Shown here piece by piece: positions 58,325 through 64,000 of a DNA stretch of 64,000 bases. A program made the translations under genes and the position numbers. The stretch spans positions 343,501-407,500 of the forward strand of contig CAJNDS010002434.1 in assembly GCA_905221605.1 (NCBI GenBank), written 5' to 3'. Below the pieces are notes generated by a model. The model was given only the letters and a program-made list of their open reading frames with translations. It did no database searches and was not told the origin of the DNA. The stretch comes from Symbiodinium natans. Lineage: Eukaryota; Sar; Dinophyceae; Suessiales; Symbiodiniaceae. Position 1 is the first letter of the stretch, and the number at the start of each line of letters is the position of its first letter.

Positions 58325-61065
58325 CCCGACCATTGGGCTTCCCACCAGCTTCGTGGTGCTAAGACCCCACCTTAGAGTCGCCATTCCTTTGCACTTGGGT
58401 GGTTGGCTGGAAGGCAGCAGTCGATAATCTGTTGGGCTCAAGGTGCAGACTCCGGGGCGCGGACCATCATCTCGTCGTTCAGACCTTGGAACCTTGGGGG
58501 ATCCTTCTGGGGATCGCCGGGCTTATCTGGAGGTCTGCTTCTGTTGCTTCTGCTGCCATGTCGGTACGAACGTTAAGGCGGCGTGGACTGAAGGAGATGG
58601 ATGCCGAGCACCTGCATCGGGTGCTTGAGCAGGCGGCCCCGGATGCTTTTCTTGGCGCACAAGCCAGATGCCGTCGTCCTGCCAGCGGTCTATGATAGAC
58701 TGCTTTTGACTTCTGGTACTTCCGGCTGAAAAGTTGGTGTAAGAAAAAAACATGGTACACCCTTCTTTGTGGAAGGTCAAGACCAGTGGTGCGCCCCTTT
58801 GCTGGCGAGGGCCGCAGCTGGAGTACAATGCGTAGAAGAAGAGGGAGGGTGTCGCCGCAGCGGTGTCAGGCATGTCTGTTGGACAGGTGCCACCTGGAAT
58901 GTCGACAGATGCCGTTAGCAGCATCCTCAACTAAGAGCATGGTCAGTAGATGTCGATGGCTTGACAAAGACCTGGAAGCCAGGTGCTCCACATGGCATCG
59001 ATTCTACGTCCAGAAGTTTCTGACCTCAGGCATCTGGTATGCTCGTTGCCCCACGTGGCACCAGGTTAAATGTCAAAGCAATCCGTGTGTGCTGGGGCTG
59101 CTCGGCAGACTCTGCTATGCACCAGTCACGGGATGTCGGTGGCCGCCACATGCCGCCATACAGGGTCAGGTAACGCCGCACGTGGGGACGGAGGAAGGGA
59201 ATTTGCGCCGAGGGTTCCTAACTCAGAAAGCATCAGAGAACACAACCATGGCGATTCTGTGGAATGTTTACACACGTTTACTTCTCACCCCTTGTAGGAA
59301 CGCTCCGAAGCCCATCCTTTCGGTCGAGGTCGGCCAATCCATCCACTTCTGTTTGGTTCTCTCTGCCTGGCAGCTTGTGTACCGCAGGTAGAGAAACCAT
59401 CTTTGGAAGTCTGGACCTTGGGGCGGAGCACTCACGAGACCCACGCAGAGGGCATGAGGGCAGCTGAGAAGCTCCTCTGCAAACCTCTTCGCACCCTTCG
59501 AATCTCTCGCATGCTAATGGTATCACACATAGGTGGCCCCTTTGCTTCCGCTCCTCCAGCGTTGCCCCAGCCCAAGCATCAGGACAGGTAAGTAAAAAGA
59601 AGCCAACCGCTGCCTGGCAGTGAGGCGACGTGGCTTTCTTCTCGAGCGACTTTATTCGGGGCCGAGCTTCAGACTTACTCGGCACGGAGGCTTCACGCTA
59701 TGTTGACAGTTGAGCCCACGTTGGCAGTCCTTGTGCTTGGCCACTTCGCAGGCCGGTCCAAACCCTCCAAACACCAACTGGCCATGGATCTCAGCGTGGG
59801 CAGCATCATTACTCAATGACGCAGATGGCGCAAGAGGTGGCCAGCATAAGTAGCAGAAGAAGGCATGCCAATTGAGCTGAGGCAAGACCACATGGCTCTG
59901 CATTGCTTGCGGGCCCTCGCTTCGAAGGTTCCTCGCAGCGCCAATGATCTCACAACATTGTAGTGCTTATAACAGTCAACATACGATAGACCATTACTCC
60001 AGGTCTTCAAGCATAGGATATATGTATATCTATATATATATCTATATATAAGATGAACGTCTTGTGTGGACCGACACAGACTTCAACATGGCCAGGTCCA
60101 AGATTGGAGGGCGCTGTGGGCCATGTCCTCGACATGAGAACCAGAAGAACTTGTTGGCCTTTGGACGCCAAAGCTTCACCAACTGCCTACGCATTGTGAG
60201 CGCTTCTGATCCAAGATCTGTCCGTGGGGGTCCTTTGGCGCGTTTGCCCTGGCCAAGACCTGAGACGCCTTAGACTCCCCTGTGAAGCAAGCACAAGAAA
60301 ATCTACAGAGCTAGGGAAGGCCTTTGTCACATGGTAGCGTGAGCACGAAGCGTGAGCAAGTCTACAACCCAGGAGCTTCCCAGCGGTGAGGCGCGCTGTA
60401 AGCCGGTCCATGTCGCACATCGGAGAGTCTGAGTCCTTGCAGGCATATTTTGAAAAGGCACTAGCGGTCGAGGCCGGCTTGATTCTTGCTGGTCCAGATC
60501 TTCCCAGTTTGTGAGTGGCTGCCCGCAGCCCTGCCCGCGTGATCCTGCGCCATTCTGTTCCATGCTTCTGGGTGACCATGGATGCTTTCGCAGGCCGTCG
60601 ACTCCTTAGGGGCTGGCGACACTTTTGTTGCAGCGAGCTTGTGTGCGGCACACTTAGATCACCGTGCTCGTTAAGAGAGACCCCGCCTGTGAGCTCAGCA
60701 TTTTAAAACATCTGAGGCGCTGGGAGGCGGCGCTGATCCACAGCAGGCGCTGCGCCCGAAGCCCGGCTTCGACATCTCGACTAAACGTATAAACCACTTC
60801 TGTTCACGGGTCTGCAACCACGATCCAGGATGTGCTTGCGCGGTCGCGGGGAAGAAAGTGCGTCGCACCTATCGGTATTCAACATGATAGAACTCATGCC
60901 ATCAAATCGAAGATTCATACATGTTGTGGCTACAGGTCACAGGCCGGTCTCGAGGGTGTGAAACCCAGATTGCTGCCTCGAAGGAAGCTTCAGGACCGCA
61001 GAGGCTCCAGGATGTGTGTGTGTGTGTGTGACCGGGTAACACCTTCACCCTGGCGGCCGTTTTGA
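58325..61065 (+). CDS. PfkB-family sugar kinase, ketohexokinase-like
   Basis: Pieces of a PfkB kinase occur in order. 58325-58362 gives IGLPTSFVVL, which joins across a probable GA-donor intron to SGARTIISSFRPW at 58449. About 59300-59330 gives PKPILSVEV, matching the SVEVEK strand of ketohexokinases. About 60473-60515 gives AYFEKALAVEAGLIL. 60594 on gives AVDSLGAGDTFVAASLCAAHL, the PfkB signature 2 with the catalytic Asp and anion-hole Gly-Ala-Gly. 60829-60857 gives CACAVAGKK and 60943-61065 gives AGLEGVKP, together the ketohexokinase-type C-terminal VAGKK-GL-G. The family phosphorylates fructose or related sugars with ATP in the cytosol. The N-terminal half, including the GGNA substrate site, is not located, and an opening at 58558-58640 (MDAEHLHRVLEQAAPDAF) may be another exon. 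Confidence 0.7.
60010..60055. repeat. TATATC/TATA-rich repeat
   Basis: Alternating TATATC and TATATA units of about 45 bases inside an intron of the kinase gene. Similar short AT blocks lie at 46203-46240, 51165-51205 and 54539-54562. Confidence 0.8.
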
Positions 61066-61365
61066 CTCGAGTTAGTGGCCATGTGCCTCTTTCTTGAGCA
61101 CCGCAAGGCCCTCACTCCAATGCGATCTTAGAGGAAACGCCAGGAAAAGTCCCCATTCTTCCGGCATCTTGCAGCACACAGGCGCGTGCCGGGCGAGCTG
61201 GTTCGGGGCGGCCACCAGGAGTCAGCATCCCAGGTCCAAGTACAAAAGTCCTTCTGTCTGAGATCTCGCTTTGCAGAGGCATCTGTGAGTCCGGTGGCAA
61301 AAAAGTTGCCATCTGTGAACCTTCGGTGAACCTTCTGTGAACCTTCTCATGTTGACTCAACAAGG

Positions 61366-62621
61366 ATGCTAAAAAGATCCCTCCTGGAAGATGGAGGTGA
61401 CGACAAGAGGCCAAGACGGGAGGCTCGGCTTTCAGCCTTTCAGCCGTTTTCTGTCAGAGCTTCGCTCCTAAACATGCCTCTCCAAGCACAGCTTGAAAAG
61501 GAGCATGCTGACCTGTGTACGCCAACCTTCAAGCTGCTGGCACCAAAGACACTGGCAAGTGCCATTCAGTGTTCTGGCCAGCACTTGGTCGCAGCATGCC
61601 GCAACGCACTCCAAACGAATTCTGCGGTGCTCAAAGCTCATTCAAGGTTTAGTCAGGCCGTCATCGAGCATGCAGCTCAAGGCCAGGAAGATTCAAGACG
61701 CATGTGCTTCATGTAGCCACGTAGTTGTTTAATTTTGGCGATGTTTCGCAGCATGTCATGCTTTCCAGGTAAGTTGCAGATGACCGAGCCCAATGATGTC
61801 TATCCTGGAACCGACCACCAGGCCTGGACTTCATCCCATGTCTTTTTTGCTAGCTCCCGACGTCCTGATTGCAGGTGATAACCATAGAGTCGCCAGCATG
61901 GGACCACATCGCCGCTTGGCCAGAATATCCTAGACCATCCTACACGACATTGCTCCACTCCCCCAGCCGGCAGCCTACGCTAAAGAACAAACCAAGGTGG
62001 CCGCTGTGAAACAAATCTTGGCGATGGTCAACAACTGCTCCGAGTGCATCATGCCGGGCCACGAGGATGAACGGCGCTTGGCAATCGCTCTTCGGCAAAA
62101 ATCGATGAAAAGCCTACTTGTATCAAAGCCTCGATGTGATCGAGAGGTTGAACCTGGTTGAAGTGTCTGTCTGTTTCCTGTGTCAGGTTATGCCCTCACG
62201 CTCCATCAGCGCACTGATCGGTGTGAAAGGCGACACTGTCCAAGAAGCAGTTGGTCGGACATGCGAATTTATGCACATTCTAGTTGGCCTCTCTTGGAGC
62301 TGCGAGAATTTACGAATTTCTCCTGCAGGTGCGAACGTGAAAGAGCTGCAGCTCCGAACAGGCTGCCACATACACGTCGACGATGTGGCCATAGGCCGGT
62401 TGATCGTGCTGCTTTATGCCCCACAGAGCCCCATAACACCGGCCCCTTGTTGTCGCTTGATTTGGTCTGGCTTGGCTTGCGACGTGGTGGCTCGGAGACG
62501 AAGTATACCGAAAAAATGGCCGGATGTGGTTAGCACTTTGGTTCGACTTTTGCCAGGGCAGCTAGACTCTCGGATTAGGTTTCCACGGCACAACCACATA
62601 AGTGTCCAGCATAAAGTTTGA
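61366..62621 (+). CDS. KH-domain RNA-binding protein
   Basis: The ATG at 61366 opens an exon with a basic nuclear-type start (MLKRSLLEDGGDDKRPRREA). It continues with FKLLAPKTLASAIQCSGQHL, which has the fold pattern of a KH domain but CSGQ in place of the GxxG loop. A second exon, about 61981-62090, is helical (EQTKVAAVKQILAMVNNC). The third, from 62187, gives VMPSRSISALIGVKG and joins across a GC-donor intron (62230-62328) to ANVKELQLRTGCHIHVDD. Together these make a standard KH core with an intact GVKG loop that contacts RNA. The plan, two KH units with one loop degenerate, resembles poly(C)-binding and Vigilin-like proteins. The 3' end is not certain; the frame stays open to 62621 but looks non-coding after about 62400. 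Confidence 0.7.
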
Positions 62622-62664
62622 CAGAAAGCACCAGTATCCACGTGATTCGGTGTACAAAATATCC

Positions 62665-63937
62665 ATGGACCCTCCACTGGCATCTGCGCCACCTGGCACG
62701 TCGTCAGCCTCGTCAGGCCCAGCTCCGCACGCGACACCAAATGGGCAAGCCGGGCAAGCCGGCCAAGGGGTGGCGACATCGGCTCCAAAGCACCCACCAC
62801 CGCTCTTCCCACTTCGAGACTTTCTGAGCCAGGCTGGTGTGGCCACACTGCCCAGGACCCGCGTCGTAGATGTCGGCGCCATGTTCCTCGATGAAGCAGA
62901 GGAAGTGTGGCGCCCGCTGCAGCGGAGGGGTCACTGTGAGTCGGTGGTGGGTTTTGAGCCGTGCTCTGAAGAGTGCGATCGGCTCAATGCGTTGATCGAC
63001 AGCCTGAGTGCTGATGGCGAGGTTGAGGGTGCCGACTGCGTCTTCAGATTTTTGCCTTGGGCTCTGGGTGACGGCTCCAGGGGGCAGTTCCGACGCTGTT
63101 CCGCAGCAATGACTTCCTCGATGCTGGAGCCAAACATCCCGCTTCTGCGCCGTTTTGTGCAGTTGGAGGAGGTCACCACAGTGGTGGAGCGCACCGAAAT
63201 GCAAACAAGAAGGCTGGACGACCTCCTTCCCCAGATTCCAGGGAAAGGAGTCGACTACTTGAAGATCGACGTGCAAGGCTTCGAGCTGTCAGTGCTGAAG
63301 GGAGCTGAGCAGGCTCTCAAGGACGTCTTAGTGATTCATACCGAGGCCCCTCGTCGCATCGCCTCAGAATCGTCGGACATGCTGAGAGATGCTGAGAGGG
63401 CGGTTGATGCATGTTGATGCAGTTGATGGGCATTGATGTGATGTGTTCTGCTGCGCCCTTTCCGAAGGTTGAGTTCGTCGACATGTACGAGCGCCAGCCG
63501 CTTTTTGCAGATGTGGACAGCTTCCTTCGGAGCCAGGGCTTCGTGTTCCACCGCTTCGTTTCGCTTCATGGAAGGCCCATGAAACCTTTGCACCTCGCGG
63601 CGAATCCTTTGCAACCCATTTCCCAGCAGCTTTGGGCCGATGCTGTTTATGTCCGCGACCTTTGGGAGCTGCAGAGCCATTCCAGGGACCAGCTCCTAAA
63701 GTTGGCGTTGATCCTGCACGAGATTTATCACTCCTACGACGTGGTGCTGCACGTTCTGCAGAAGCCGCTTGCTTGCGCTATGTTTACTAGATTACTGTAG
63801 ACGATGTCCTTTGCAATTGTGGGGCCATTGTGGCTGTAGCCCTTAGCCATGGCAACATGCCCAATTCGTAGCATCATTGGAGGTATGACGCCAGTCTGGG
63901 CAAGTCCTACCTGGACCAGGTCCTGAATGCCAAATAG
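62665..63937 (+). CDS. FkbM-family SAM methyltransferase
   Basis: The start is the ATG at 62665. A Pro/Ala/Gly-rich stretch of 50 residues is followed by the FkbM fold: TRVVDVGAMFLDEAEEVW (SAM loop), VVGFEPCSEECDRLN, VERTEMQTRRLDDLL, and GVDYLKIDVQGFELSVLKGA, the family hallmark. The first exon ends VIHTE at a GC donor (63346-63467 intron). The second exon gives VEFVDMYERQPLFADVDSFL, RSQGFVFHRFVS and ILHEIYHSYDVVLHVLQ. A last exon from 63884 reads YDASL and then, one base out of frame, KSYLDQVLNAK with a TAG at 63935-63937. FkbM enzymes O-methylate sugars, lipids or small molecules; the substrate is unknown. No leader was recognised. Confidence 0.85.
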
Positions 63938-64000
63938 CAGAGCTGCGAGCCACCTGTCTGGGTGCTGGCGGATGCCAAGCGTGCAGTCGTCTCGAACGAA

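Overview
The window looks like nuclear DNA of a photosynthetic dinoflagellate, most like the Symbiodiniaceae. The evidence is fourfold. Every gene I can support lies on the + strand. Coding sequence is cut into many small exons whose introns begin with GT, GC or GA and end in AG, usually with a G after the junction. Arrays of the TTTAGGG telomere-type repeat sit inside the sequence. Several proteins carry long N-terminal leaders of the kind that target complex plastids. This is inference from sequence features; no organism marker such as rRNA is present.

Layout, left to right. 1.8-4.7 kb: a leader-bearing protein with three ETP repeats, a split PDZ-domain protein, and a PPR protein. 6.9-10.2 kb: a fragmented MYND/SET (SMYD-like) methyltransferase. 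14.8-16.1 kb: a METTL7-like methyltransferase with a twin-arginine leader. 16.2-17.6 kb: a coiled-coil protein with a C-terminal membrane segment. 19.1-20.4 kb: a DUF4336 protein. 25.9-32.2 kb: the ribosome export adaptor NMD3, with a complete amidohydrolase gene nested in one of its introns (27.4-28.5 kb). 35.8-36.7 kb: a CCCH zinc-finger protein. 38.2-39.3 kb: TTTAGGG arrays around a decayed ORF. 40.1-43.8 kb: an ABC-F ATPase. 44.3-49.7 kb: the DNA polymerase delta catalytic subunit. 50.2-52.1 kb: an unknown protein with Tudor-like stretches. 52.9-56.5 kb: a GDA1/CD39 nucleoside phosphatase. 58.3-61.1 kb: a ketohexokinase-like PfkB kinase. 61.4-62.6 kb: a KH-domain protein. 62.7-63.9 kb: an FkbM methyltransferase.

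The genes do not form a pathway. They are an ordinary one-directional dinoflagellate gene array mixing housekeeping genes (NMD3, ABC-F, Pol delta) with plastid and metabolic genes. The most notable points are a Pol delta subunit whose polymerase motifs are intact while all three proofreading exonuclease motifs are degenerate, the gene-within-an-intron arrangement at NMD3, and a homology-defined set of GA-donor introns. Exon boundaries were placed by eye from family resemblance and splice phase, with no transcript support. Long stretches between genes hold only simple repeats, AT-rich islands and isolated exon-like openings.
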